Origin: Sporopachydermia quercuum
Taxonomy: Eukaryota > Ascomycota > Sporopachydermiomycetes > Sporopachydermiales > Sporopachydermiaceae
Direction of reading: 5' to 3'
DNA length: 64,000 nt
Assembly: GCA_001599295.1 (NCBI GenBank)
Contig: BCGN01000001.1
Coordinates: forward strand, 1 to 64,000
The notes under the pieces are model-generated. The model saw only the letters and a list, made by a program, of their open reading frames with translations. It had not been told where the DNA came from and made no database searches. The position numbers were made by a program, and so were the translations under genes. Numbering within the stretch: position 1 is the stretch's first letter; every line of letters begins with the position of its first letter. Shown here piece after piece: positions 54,617 through 64,000 of this stretch.

Positions 54617-55714
54617 TCAATAATATCCCAAAAGCAGCTTTTTGACGGAATTAGTAAAATTCGGAACATCCGATATTTTCACAGTCGACCCGTTAAATCT
54701 CACGGTGTTTTCCTCCAAGGATTCTTGTATCTTTTCCGACTCATTCCTTAATGTATGTCCTGCTACATAATTCTGCACTCGATCAGCTAAAGCTAGTAAA
54801 TGAGGAAAAGACTGCTGTAGAAATCTTGCCAAACTTAAGTTTGGAAAGTCTGGATTAGTTTGGCAGATTAACTGCGCTGCTAGCAATAAATCAGCTACAG
54901 ATACACTATCACCAAACAGAAAAGTCTTCTCCCGTTCTTCATTGGCTGCTACAGTATCGCTAACATCTATTCCCTTCTTATAATCCGATCGCACAATCCT
55001 ATTCTTCAATACAGAAATAGCAACTATATCACCATAGAACTGTTTGGCTAGATTCAAGCATCTCATGTTGTTCTTTGATACACTCTCTAAAATCGCTCCT
55101 GAGATTCTAGATTTCTGTTGTAAAGACGCTGTTGCATTTTGCTCCGTAAAATTCTCTGGTAATCCCCGTTCTTCGTTGACTTTTTTAGCAACGTCGGCAG
55201 AGGTTTCTGCCACTAAATCCACATTTTTCCTACACACTTCTTTTGCTCTGTGGCGTAATTTCAACACTGCGTTGTACTGCATGGGAAAAGGAAGAAGCCG
55301 TGATATATGAGGACTGGTATATCCATTGTAATTCTTATGATCCAGAAATAGGGCAAAATACGTCAAGCAGGTGATTTTGCTATCAATAAATAATGTCGTT
55401 GAGTGTTCCATTGGATTTCTTGATGCCTCAGAAGTTAGATTGGGTAGATTATAGCCTTGATGTTGCAGATACCGTATAATGTTAAAGAAGCCTGACACTA
55501 AGGATGATTTTGTAGAGTTTTCCTCTGTATGCCGTAAAACTGGCAATAATAAATTTGAACCGCCATCAAGACTTTCATTACAACTACAAGCAAGATTTCT
55601 GTCTTCCTCAGTAACTGTTACAAGCATATACCACCAAACTGCAAGACATTGTGGAGAAAATGTTTGTAGATTGCCGTCTTGTGTTTGGACGCCCCAAACA
55701 TGTAGTTCGAGCAT
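54617..55714 (-). CDS. SAM37: Sorting and assembly machinery subunit Sam37, 365 aa
   Basis: This is a metaxin/Sam37 family protein of the mitochondrial outer membrane, working with Sam50 and Sam35 in beta-barrel insertion. Start MLELHVWG is the conserved beginning of the thioredoxin-like (GST-N) half. The family pattern continues with FSPQCLAVWWYML and LVSGFFNIIRYLQHQGYNL, then SKITCLTYFALFLDHKNY. The C-terminal all-helical half carries KTFLFGDSVSVADLLLAAQL and LSLARFLQQSFPHLLALADR, matching the GST-C/metaxin motif. Length is near S. cerevisiae Sam37 (327 aa). A hydrophobic C-terminal anchor is not obvious. The position between SEN15 and RNA14, with the same orientations as YMR059W-YMR060C-YMR061W, supports the call strongly. 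Confidence 0.88.
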   Translation of the reverse strand: MLELHVWGVQTQDGNLQTFSPQCLAVWWYMLVTVTEEDRNLACSCNESLDGGSNLLLPVLRHTEENSTKSSLVSGFFNIIRYLQHQGYNLPNLTSEASRNPMEHSTTLFIDSKITCLTYFALFLDHKNYNGYTSPHISRLLPFPMQYNAVLKLRHRAKEVCRKNVDLVAETSADVAKKVNEERGLPENFTEQNATASLQQKSRISGAILESVSKNNMRCLNLAKQFYGDIVAISVLKNRIVRSDYKKGIDVSDTVAANEEREKTFLFGDSVSVADLLLAAQLICQTNPDFPNLSLARFLQQSFPHLLALADRVQNYVAGHTLRNESEKIQESLEENTVRFNGSTVKISDVPNFTNSVKKLLLGYY

Positions 55715-56537
55715 TATGAATGATATTCCTAGTGATAAACCAACTAAAACCCCAAGAATTGAATCCTAACAATTACTGAGTTCTGTAGAGATTTTCAGCC
55801 CTTTCTTTTTTCTGAAGGTTACACTGTTCTTTTGTCAGCTGTTAGCTAGTGCAAACAATTGATTCTATAAAATACTTCTGAACTTCGTTTAATAAGCTGA
55901 AGAAAATGGTCTTGGAACCCCCCCCCCCTAAAAGAGAGAGATAGTAAAACTTACGGAGATAGTACGATCGAGGGGAGAAATTTAATTCACATCACTATAT
56001 GGATTCAAAGGACTAATACTATCATTATAGTGTAAATGTCCTAATCTATAAGTAGATGGAGTTTTTGTTTGAAGCAGCCTCTGGCAGCATATCACTATAC
56101 GTCCTAAGTGAACACTAATACCACACACNTTTCTAATATCGGAAACAATATAACAGAGGAAGCTCTCATTGTAACATCACGTATCCTTTCAACAAATCTT
56201 CTTCATCTCCCCGTTTTTCCTCTCTTTTTTCCGTCTGCTTGGTTGAAAGAAAAAAAACGGAACAAACACTCCATCGCACGAACATAACGGCCCAAAACAC
56301 ACATTTCCGAGAGCGGGATTCTAATCTCTACATGTTTTACTGTTCTGCCTGTTGTCCTCTATGAAACGTGACCCTAGATTATCTGTAATTTGAGTGATAG
56401 GAACTGATGTCATAAGCGGACCAGAAGATTGAACACACAAACATTAAATAATAAATTAGGGAACCTTTAACGGGAAATCAAGTAATCCAATGCCCTTTAG
56501 ATAGTAAATATAACACTTTTGGCAACTATATTCAGGA
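55715..56537. other. Divergent promoter SAM37 / RNA14
   Basis: 823 bases between divergent starts, with a homopolymer of eleven C at 55918-55928. No other feature recognised. Confidence 0.6.
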
Positions 56538-58996
56538 ATGGCTAGCGAAGAAGAAGGCCGGGAGACTCCAGCTTTTCTCCGAGACGAATCGCCGGTAGCT
56601 AAAAGTGTTGAACCGGAAACAAGCTTGAGCTCAACTGAGCAAGACCAAGGAAAGAAACGGAAACGATCGCCAGGTAATGAAACCAGTGAAGCAAATGATG
56701 TTCCTGATTCGGCTTCTACAGGGGAAACTTTAGTCTCACAAGGTATTTCTCCTGAAGATTTACGTGATAAAGATGCTTGGTTGAAGCTAATCTCCGCAGC
56801 TAAGAAAGAACAGAATTTTGAACAAATCAGATCCTTATATGACCAATATCTCACGATATTTCCTACTTGCGCTCAGCAATGGATAGATTTTATTGAATTT
56901 GAACTAGAGCAATCGGAATTCCGCAATGCCGAAGTTCTATTTTCAAAATCTCTTAATAAAGTGTACAACGTGGAACTTTGGAAAGTGTATATTCACTATG
57001 TGCAGAAGACAAACATATCAGCAGATGGAGAAAAAAGTCAATCGATCATCAAACAAGCATTTGAATACGCTTTAGATAAAGTTGGTATCGATTTCAATGC
57101 AGGGTCTTTATGGTTAGAGTATATTGAGTTTGTTTATTCATGGACTGCAACTACTACATGGAAAGAACAACAGCGAATGGATATGCTTAGAAATATATAC
57201 AGAAGAGCAGTTTCAATTCCTTTGAACAACATTGAAATCATCTGGCAAAAGTATAATAATTTTGAAAATGAAGTCAACAAAATGATTGCTAGAAAATTTC
57301 TTAACGAAAGATCCACTGCTTATATGCATGCTAGATCTTGTCAAAAAGAATGGTATGGTTTAGCAGGTGACTTAGACACCACTATGTTAATTCCACCAGA
57401 GAAAAAGCAAACCCGTGAATATAAACGAGTTCATAAGGCATTAATAGATTGGATTAACTGGGAGAAGAAAAATCCATTAGAATTGAATGATCCTGCTGAA
57501 GTATTCAAACGAGTGTTCTATGCTTGGAGACAAGCAATGAGTATGCTGTGGTTTTATTCACAGGTATGGATTGAAGCCTCGAATTTTTGCTATGAGTTTG
57601 CTAGTGATTCGAGCAATTTGACTACATCTAATACATTGTTTGCCGCTACTGGCCTTGAAACCTTGAAAGAAGGTGTTGAAGCTAACCCTGAATCATTTGC
57701 TCTGGCGTATGTATTAGCTGAAAGATTAGAACGAGAAGGTGAATATGAGGAAGCACTGAGATGCTATGATAGATTAATATCAGATGTGACAAAACAATAT
57801 ATACAGCTCTCCCAAGAGAAAAAGGATGCATTGGGAGGGAAAAAACTAGCGCGGCAGCTTACAGTCAGTCATATTCATAAGATTCAATTGATCAAACGAG
57901 GAAAAGGTATGCCTGAGGTTAGAATGGCTAGTAAGACAGTAACAAAATTACCATATATTACTCATCATTTCTTCGCCTGTCTGGCGTTGATGGAGTATTA
58001 TCATGGAAATCTTGTTTTCTGTAAGAAGGTGTTTGATTTTGGTTTGAAGAAGTTTCCAAAATGTAAAGAGTATCTTGTTGTATATTTAAAGTTTTTATGT
58101 TTGACGCGTGATGATGCAAGTATGTATTGAAGTTTGGTTTAAGAATAAGATACCATGAATATCTCAATAAAGCTTAACCTACATGAGGATAAAGTCGAAA
58201 GGTTACACTCAACTCTGTTACTAACAATATCTCTATCACAGATGCTGTATCATTATTTGAAACTTATGTTCCCAAATTAGAACCGGAAGATTCAAAGGAG
58301 TTGTATCAGTTATTCATGAAGTATCAGGCACAGTTCAGTGATTTAAACCTTGCCGTAAACCTAGAAAAAAGGTATCAAAGTTTGTTCCCTGAAGGTATGT
58401 TATTTTGCTTAAAAGGAGCACTCAAGACTGCGTATTTATTGACAGGAAACTAATATCATAAATCTAGAATCGAAATTGAGCATAATGGGTCTAAGATTCG
58501 ACTTTTTGGGTGAAAATCCAATGTTTGAAGAATTGGGAATCGTTAATTCTAGTGACGATTTGTTTGGAAGTAATCCGAATGTTGCAGTTGTTCAGCAGGA
58601 AGAAGAGTATGATGATGATGATTATCAACCAGATGTTGATTTTGATAGCAATGAAATGAATCAGAAACGATTAAGATCTAATCAAAACCAAAACGATTAC
58701 CAAAGATCATCAACGCCATTACAAAAAGAGAAAGCTGAATTTATAACTGAAGAAGTGTATAATCTATTACGGTTACTTCCTTCATCAAGTACCTTCCATG
58801 GTAAGTTGAGTTTTATAGTTTCGAACCATTAAAGTTTTGCTAAATTTAAAGTTAAAATCGAGTTAAACTTTAAAGCAAGTAAGTAGTCTGGATTATTTTC
58901 TATATGTTTACTAACTATCTTTTTTTATTTTTAGTACCAATATTTGATTCTAAAAAGCTGGTATCTCTTTTAAAAACATTTGATACCTCCAAATAA
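56538..58996 (+). CDS. RNA14: mRNA 3'-end cleavage factor Rna14, 4 exons, 709 aa
   Basis: Exons are 56538..58119, 58242..58394, 58468..58800 and 58935..58996. Donors are GTATGT, GTATGT and GTAAGT. Branch/acceptor pairs are TACTAAC...CACAG, AACTAAT...CTAG and TACTAAC...TTTTTAG. All joins are in phase. The protein has the HAT-repeat array of Rna14/CstF77 (DAWLKLISAAKKEQNFEQIR, CAQQWIDFIEFEL, NVELWKVYIHYV, GSLWLEYIEFVYSW, VWIEASNFCYEF). An acidic linker follows, and the C-terminal segment contains EEVYNLLRLLPSSSTFHVPI and FDSKKLVSLLKTF, which holds the Rna15-binding tail. As part of cleavage factor IA it acts in cleavage and polyadenylation. Length is near S. cerevisiae Rna14 (677 aa). The first 25 codons overlap no other gene. 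Confidence 0.92.
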
Positions 58997-59605
58997 TTGC
59001 TTTTACTTTCCTAAACAAATGATATAATAAACTAATTTCATTCTACGAAACTAAGAATGAAGAACACAAGCGTAAATGATAACATGAATCTATGTACTAG
59101 AATGAATTCTATGATTGAAATTAGCATCAAGCTGCTCACAATCAAAAGGTTTACTCATCTGAATATGGTTTTTTTTTTTCAGAATCATTTTCAACTTGTT
59201 CGATATGCTCAAGATATGAAGACGGTAGGAGCTCCTTTTGGCTTCTTCTCTCCACAGTGTCTGTTTCGATGAACTCACTAGATCGGTGATTACTTCGATT
59301 ATGAGCCATCGATCCAAGCATTGAAGTACTGTTTATTCTTTTGTTGACAAAAAATTATATCTTGTATATCCTCAGACTTAGCAGATTCGTTTCTAATGTC
59401 ACTCTTGAGAAATTCTTCATCTTCAGTATGATAATAATTTCTGGCGTCTGAGGTCTTTTGAGTAATTGTGAGATAGTCATATTGTTGTGCAAGAGGCTAA
59501 CTGGGACTTTGTATGAGTTGATGTATATGTGACTCTTGTTCCAGCATTGCATTGATGTCGCTTGGATTTTGATTCTCTTTGGAATTGCGTTTTTGTTCAA
59601 GCTTT
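58997..59605. other. Convergent spacer after RNA14
   Basis: 609 bases between the RNA14 stop and the 3' end of the unknown gene; only short chance frames. Confidence 0.55.
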
Positions 59606-60795
59606 TCATTTGTATTTGTTTTCTTTTTTTCCTTCCTCTTCTTTCTTGACTCTCGCTCCTTTGGAATCAACTTTTCTATCACCATGTTCACTTCTATCTG
59701 CATTTTCAAGTAACATATCGTCTACATTCAATATTTTCAGCTCTCCTAGGCCTGTTTCACGCAATAATCTAACTCTCTCACCTGAGGTCACGTCATCTGC
59801 CCAGCACTTCTTGTAATAATCAAGCTTCTGATTCTCAACTACATCTCTATCAATATGAAGAGTGTGTTTATAGCATGTCATTTTTTCTGAGGCTTTCTTG
59901 TTTCTGACAATAAAATCGATAACAATACTGAAAGAAGCTCTACTTCTTATAATAGCGACTGGATTATCATCAATAGTTATTTCATACCAGAAATCCTCAT
60001 CTATTACTTTGAGCAAAGGATGAGTGAAATCAAACAGTTCTCAGGGTCAGTATTATTAGACATTACTTCATCATTAGTGAGATAATAACCGTCTCTAGTA
60101 GACCTAAAATGTTCTGGAATGCAAGTATAATTTGTTCCTGATAGCTCAGCAAATACTTCTTCAGTAGGTCTGAATGATGGAGATATGTCGTTTACCCTTG
60201 TTGAATGAGAAACCTTATCGGTTTTCTTCCAACGTGAGTTCTCTTCCATAAACTTTTCCGACCAAAAACATTTGCTTTTCCAAGTGATTGGTGTAGTAGG
60301 AGGAACAGCGGGAGTTGGATCATTCAGGTCATGGACAGTGAAAACAAAATGGTTAAGGTTTGGATAATTTGTAGGAACAAAGTATGGATTTGGGGGGTGG
60401 TAATTGGAATTTGAACCTAACTTCGAATAAGNCAACTCAAAGAAATTATTGGGAATAAACTCCGATTCGAAGAACTCTCTGAATCTTGAACCAATGATAG
60501 TTGATCTGGTAGACTCCATAGTAGGAACGGAGATACTGGTCGCCCTTGTTGTTTTGTTATTAAATCGAATGTCATGTTTGCATGCTGGTAAGAAAGAGGA
60601 ATTGGTTTGTAACGCTTCTATTTGAGAATTGAGATTTCTCTCGGTTGTGNTGGGATTAAAACTAGAAGTAGGATTATTCTTGGCTGATAAAGTTGTTTTC
60701 AGGGACGAGGGCTTTTCTTTAATAGATAATTGGTTATTTGATGCTTTAAACTGTCTTTTAGCTGAATTCTGGACTCTAGAAGAAGCACGAAACAT
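59606..60795 (-). CDS. Unrecognised gene with an apparent -1 frame break
   Basis: Two overlapping frames look like one protein of about 395 residues. The first (60795..60004, 263 codons, ATG start) has a basic Ser/Asn-rich N-terminus and then an ordered part with SRFREFFESEFIPNNFFEL, PPNPYFVPTNYPNLNHFVF, TPITWKSKCFWSEKFMEENS and YTCIPEHFRSTRDGYYLT. Its end after NNTDPE (NCLISL...) looks out of frame. The second frame, open from about 60036, supplies ELFDFTHPLLKVIDEDFWYE, then NPVAIIRSRASFSIVIDFIV and ends in a Lys/Glu-rich tail (59606). A single-base indel in the assembly, a missed intron or a real frameshift would explain it; no phase-compatible donor/acceptor pair was found near 60040. I recognise no family or motif. 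It is convergent with RNA14. Confidence 0.55.
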
Positions 60796-61679
60796 CGTAT
60801 ATTGGAGTTCTACTATTATTCAGACTGATATTNAATATGATCTGACGCAGTAAGACCATATCTGTATATAACAACAAGAAAATACTGAATTTAACAGTTT
60901 AAGATGAAATGAAGCTCAAATATTGTATTACTGTTTTATAAAGCAAGTCTGCTGAACTACAAAAAGGTAAGGAAACCAGATTTTTTCTGATATATATAGA
61001 ATTTCCAGAGGAGAAAGNATGAGGAAAAGCATTAACAGAACAAAACTTCAGATCAATAAGCAAGACAATGAAGAGAAGACTGCAGTTGGCACCACTTGTT
61101 TTACTCTCNAGTAAGAAAATACAATGAAATCAAGGTAAGTACAGTACGAAGCAGAACACAACTTTTGCAGCTCACCAGCATGAGAATATTTCCACGACTG
61201 TGTAGTATCACTTGCGATGAGTGCTGCCTCAAAATTTTAAGTTGTCTTACAATAACTATATTTGACTTTGTTAAATAAAGAGTTGACCATTTGATAATCC
61301 GGAAAGACCGATTTGAAGCTATAGTTGAATAGATATAAGAGAAATTAGCGTGTCAGGATGTAGTGAAATTAAATAAGGTTTAAGCTATCATATCCATATC
61401 GGGAATTTCTGTTGGTNAACTCTACTCATTTTACAAAATGAAGTCCTCGATTTGGATATTCACTCTTTAAGTATGGAGATTCGAAAGCACACATTTCCTT
61501 TCTACTTTTTCTTTTCTTTTTCTGTTGTCGCTTTATTTTATTATTGTTCTACTGAACTTACAGTGAAATTCTCAAAATAACCCAGTAAATCAAACATCCA
61601 AAATTTAGCTCCGACATGAATACATAATATACAGCTACATAAACCGCAATAATCCGTTTGATCTAAACATTAATCAAAT
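60796..61679. other. Spacer DFG5/DCW1 3' end / unknown gene promoter
   Basis: 884 bases with four N calls, no ORF longer than 75 codons, nothing recognised. Confidence 0.55.
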
Positions 61680-63041
61680 TTACAACACCATCCATACAGC
61701 AAATCCAAGAGCTGCACATAGAATTACCGCCGTAAGAATACCAGCTCCAATTCTATCTTTCTTAGTAATATCCAGCTCGTTACCAATTAGAATTGTTCCA
61801 CCCATACCAGCGTTTTCACCACCAACGGATGATCCTCCGGTTTGCTGTGTTACTGGTTTCTCTGTAACTAATAATGACTGAATTATTTCTAAAGCACACA
61901 TTTGTTCTCCAAGGCCATAAAATCCATCCCAGCCTCCAACGTTCCAGTTCAAACCGCAAGTGAATCCGTCCGACCCACCAGAACAACTGCCAGCTGCAGC
62001 TGAAGCTGAAGCTTCTAATAAAGGTGTGATAGTATCTGCAAGACTAGGTACAAGAACACGAGTGAGGCCTAAGAATCTCGCTAGCACTGCTTTGAATGAT
62101 CGTTGATCGTTATTACAAGAATTATATGGTTGGCATACTTGTTCGTACATGACATCTTCTTGGAAAAAAAGATTAGCCGCCGAATTCACTAAATTGGTTG
62201 TAATAGTTTCCCATTCTGTATCATTGGTGAATTCAGTTAAATAAGCAGCACCACCAAGAAATAGGGCATAGTTGTACGTCCATTCGTTTACTGACATATC
62301 AGTACAGTTATCATCAACTCCTGCACCATCATAAACTTTCATATCACTACCGGTTCCTGAAATAAACCCAACTCCTGTTATCCAATCCCATACTTTATGA
62401 GCTGTGTCCACATAAGTAGTGTTTCCTGTATAACGCGCCAATCTGGCGGCCANGTTGAATAAACATCCTGCAGAAACAGTGTTTTTATAATCATAACCGT
62501 TATTCCAAGTAAAAATCTGCCAACGTAAACCTCCGTTGCAATATTCCATATCCCAACGAGCATCAATTGTATTATAAACAGCCTGGGCAAGGTATAACCA
62601 TTGAGGCTCATCATCGGCAGGATTGGTAAAATTCCTTTCAACAGCTTGCATTGCTGCAAGCCCCCAAAAGCCTTGATCATCATTACCTTCAGTAGTTGTT
62701 TGATTGGATGGCATATAATTTCTTCCTGATCCAACTTGGTAGAGTAATGATTGCATCAATATGTCTTCATAAGTAGTATTTCCAGTCAAGTACCAGAAAT
62801 CAATCATGCCTCCCCATGCTGAACCTGCTTGCCACCAATAATAAGGAGGAATCATCATGCCAACAACACCACCGTAAACAGATCCCCAATAGTAATCCAT
62901 AAGACCTGTGGAAATATACGCTAAGGCCGATTTAATGGATGTAGGATCGTTGACATCAAGGGGAAGACCATTGGCATGACCACTGAACTGAGAGAACACT
63001 ACTAGCAAGCTCGCTAGCCATGAAAAGGAGTTTAATTTCAT
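61680..63041 (-). CDS. DFG5: GPI-anchored alpha-1,6-mannanase family protein (Dfg5/Dcw1, GH76), 453 aa
   Basis: A signal peptide spans residues 1-25 (LASLLVVFSQFSGHANG). The GH76 domain starts at STGLMDYYWGSVYGG, with YYWWQAGSAWGGMIDFWY and the catalytic Asp pair in TTEGNDDQGFWGLAAM. NGGLRWQIFTWNNGYDYKN and VSAGCLFN follow, then WTYNYALFLGGAAYL. Nine or so N-glycosylation sequons (NTT, NQT, NFT, NCT, NDT) are present. The C-terminus ends in a hydrophobic run (AGILTAVILCAALGFAVWMVL) after a Gly/Ser-rich stretch, as expected for GPI attachment. S. cerevisiae has the redundant pair DFG5 and DCW1, thought to link GPI mannoproteins to wall glucan; this gene is equally related by eye to both, so the symbol is nominal. 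Confidence 0.88.
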   Translation of the reverse strand: MKLNSFSWLASLLVVFSQFSGHANGLPLDVNDPTSIKSALAYISTGLMDYYWGSVYGGVVGMMIPPYYWWQAGSAWGGMIDFWYLTGNTTYEDILMQSLLYQVGSGRNYMPSNQTTTEGNDDQGFWGLAAMQAVERNFTNPADDEPQWLYLAQAVYNTIDARWDMEYCNGGLRWQIFTWNNGYDYKNTVSAGCLFNXAARLARYTGNTTYVDTAHKVWDWITGVGFISGTGSDMKVYDGAGVDDNCTDMSVNEWTYNYALFLGGAAYLTEFTNDTEWETITTNLVNSAANLFFQEDVMYEQVCQPYNSCNNDQRSFKAVLARFLGLTRVLVPSLADTITPLLEASASAAAGSCSGGSDGFTCGLNWNVGGWDGFYGLGEQMCALEIIQSLLVTEKPVTQQTGGSSVGGENAGMGGTILIGNELDITKKDRIGAGILTAVILCAALGFAVWMVL

Positions 63042-64000
63042 GATAGGTGATAAAAAAGAGGACTGGATCGCTCGTGAATGTGAGTTAATAGATTGGTGTC
63101 TAATAGACTTTTAATTTGTAAATGTGTCTGACGAGAATACAATATCAGATGAATCTGTTGCAATACCAAATAACAGAACGCTGTGGTTGATTGCCAGATT
63201 TCTATGCTAGGCAAGTTGTATCATTAGACAAAAAATAACAAAGACTCAGTAGCCACTAGATATGAGTGCGTGTCTATGTCAATATGATCTAACAACAAAT
63301 CGCCGTTATAAACAAAAAGATGGAGACAATGACAATGCTATGACGACAAGATACCAAATGATGAGATATATCCTGTAAAACTGGAAACTCAAATCAATTT
63401 TCTGTTATTTTTCCTTAAATAGATTGTAATTTATTTGTTGTTTTTATTTATTGTCTAGTAAGAAGACATATATAGCTAGAAAACTGTCAGCAAAAGATAC
63501 ACACTTTGAACNATCGCTGTGCATCAGAAGGAGAGAGACAAAGGGTTTGTTAGGTATGGTGGTTAAAAATACAAAAATAAGTGATGAGGATGCTGCGGGA
63601 AAATGCGAGGCAATGCAAGTATTAGGGAGATGCATAGATGTGCGGGAAACTTCATTCTAATTATAGAGGCAAACAAACAAAATGAGCGTTTACATGTAAT
63701 GAGAGTATTCGTATTCATTACTTCTTGATTTATTATACGTTTTATGTAAAATACCAACANAGAAATATCAAAGTCCAGAGGCCTGAATATGAGTAAATTT
63801 CACTGTTCCATAGCGATCAATTCTNCTCGTACTTTAATCTCTATTCCTANTTAAAGAAAATCACGAGTCAGAATAAGTACATCTCGCACCTACTAGACTA
63901 CAAGAAGTTAACTGTCCCATGGATTATTGGAGTAAAATTGTCCTAATCATAACACAAATAGAATTAAGAAGCAGCAGGTTGTTTACATTAGAAATAAACT
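63042..64000. other. Right-end region upstream of DFG5/DCW1
   Basis: 960 bases containing the DFG5/DCW1 promoter and no supported gene. Overlapping 60-70 codon frames around 63444-63757 begin at non-ATG codons or match nothing. Confidence 0.5.

Noticed and set aside
60036-60062. 27-base GTAATG...GAG segment as an intron joining the two frames of the unknown gene
   Set aside because: Too short for a spliceosomal intron and the acceptor GAG is very poor.
1-64000. tRNA genes
   Set aside because: GGTTCRANNC-like words were looked for on both strands, but none had a partner A-box and a foldable cloverleaf.

Overview
This window is nuclear DNA from an ascomycete yeast (Saccharomycotina). The evidence is the dense AT-rich layout, the gene set (YND1, NUG1, PAC2, TMA20, SEC3, SEN15, SAM37, RNA14, IST3, MCY1, DFG5/DCW1, a Zn2Cys6 regulator), the TACTAAC-type branch points, and CTG codons at positions where the families have leucine, which argues against the CUG-Ser and CUG-Ala clades. 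Introns are more frequent than in Saccharomyces, and one branch point lies only 7 bases before its acceptor. Both facts fit an early-branching lineage, but I cannot name the genus. Isolated single N calls are scattered through genes and spacers and look like masked ambiguous or heterozygous sites.

Layout. At the left edge (1-833, minus) is the 5' part of a secreted protein with a Thr-Asp repeat. Then comes a 6.3 kb stretch without a credible gene (834-7095). From 7.1 to 15.4 kb there is a Zn2Cys6 regulator and a CYLD-type ubiquitin protease, convergent. From 17.4 to 20.1 kb come a mitochondrial cysteine synthase (MCY1), a 47-residue ORF with a C-terminal membrane segment, and the splicing factor IST3 with a 5-nt first exon. 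From 22.0 to 48.0 kb YND1, NUG1, PAC2, TMA20 and SEC3 lie in the same order and orientation as on S. cerevisiae chromosome V, with a ferric reductase/copper transporter pair plus SUA7 (TFIIB) inserted in one place and MPH1 in another. From 49.0 to 63.0 kb come DLT1, PSG1, a second conserved block (SEN15-SAM37-RNA14, as on S. cerevisiae chromosome XIII), an unrecognised gene with an apparent -1 frame break, and a GH76 cell-wall mannosidase (DFG5/DCW1).

Functional grouping. The divergent reductase/CTR pair shares a 1.4 kb promoter carrying two perfect TTTGCTCA copper-response sites in opposite orientation, so it reads as a copper-uptake module: reduction at the surface, then import. Most other genes are housekeeping genes in RNA processing (IST3, SEN15, RNA14), ribosome biogenesis and recycling (NUG1, TMA20), transcription initiation (SUA7), DNA repair (MPH1), exocytosis (SEC3), mitochondrial import (SAM37), secretory quality control (PSG1, YND1) and wall assembly (DFG5/DCW1).

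Exon structures for IST3 (3 exons), TMA20 (4), SEC3 (3) and RNA14 (4) were built by hand from donor, branch-point and acceptor motifs plus family conservation. A first exon for the ubiquitin protease is proposed with less certainty. No tRNA gene, transposon, virus-derived element or CRISPR array was recognised.
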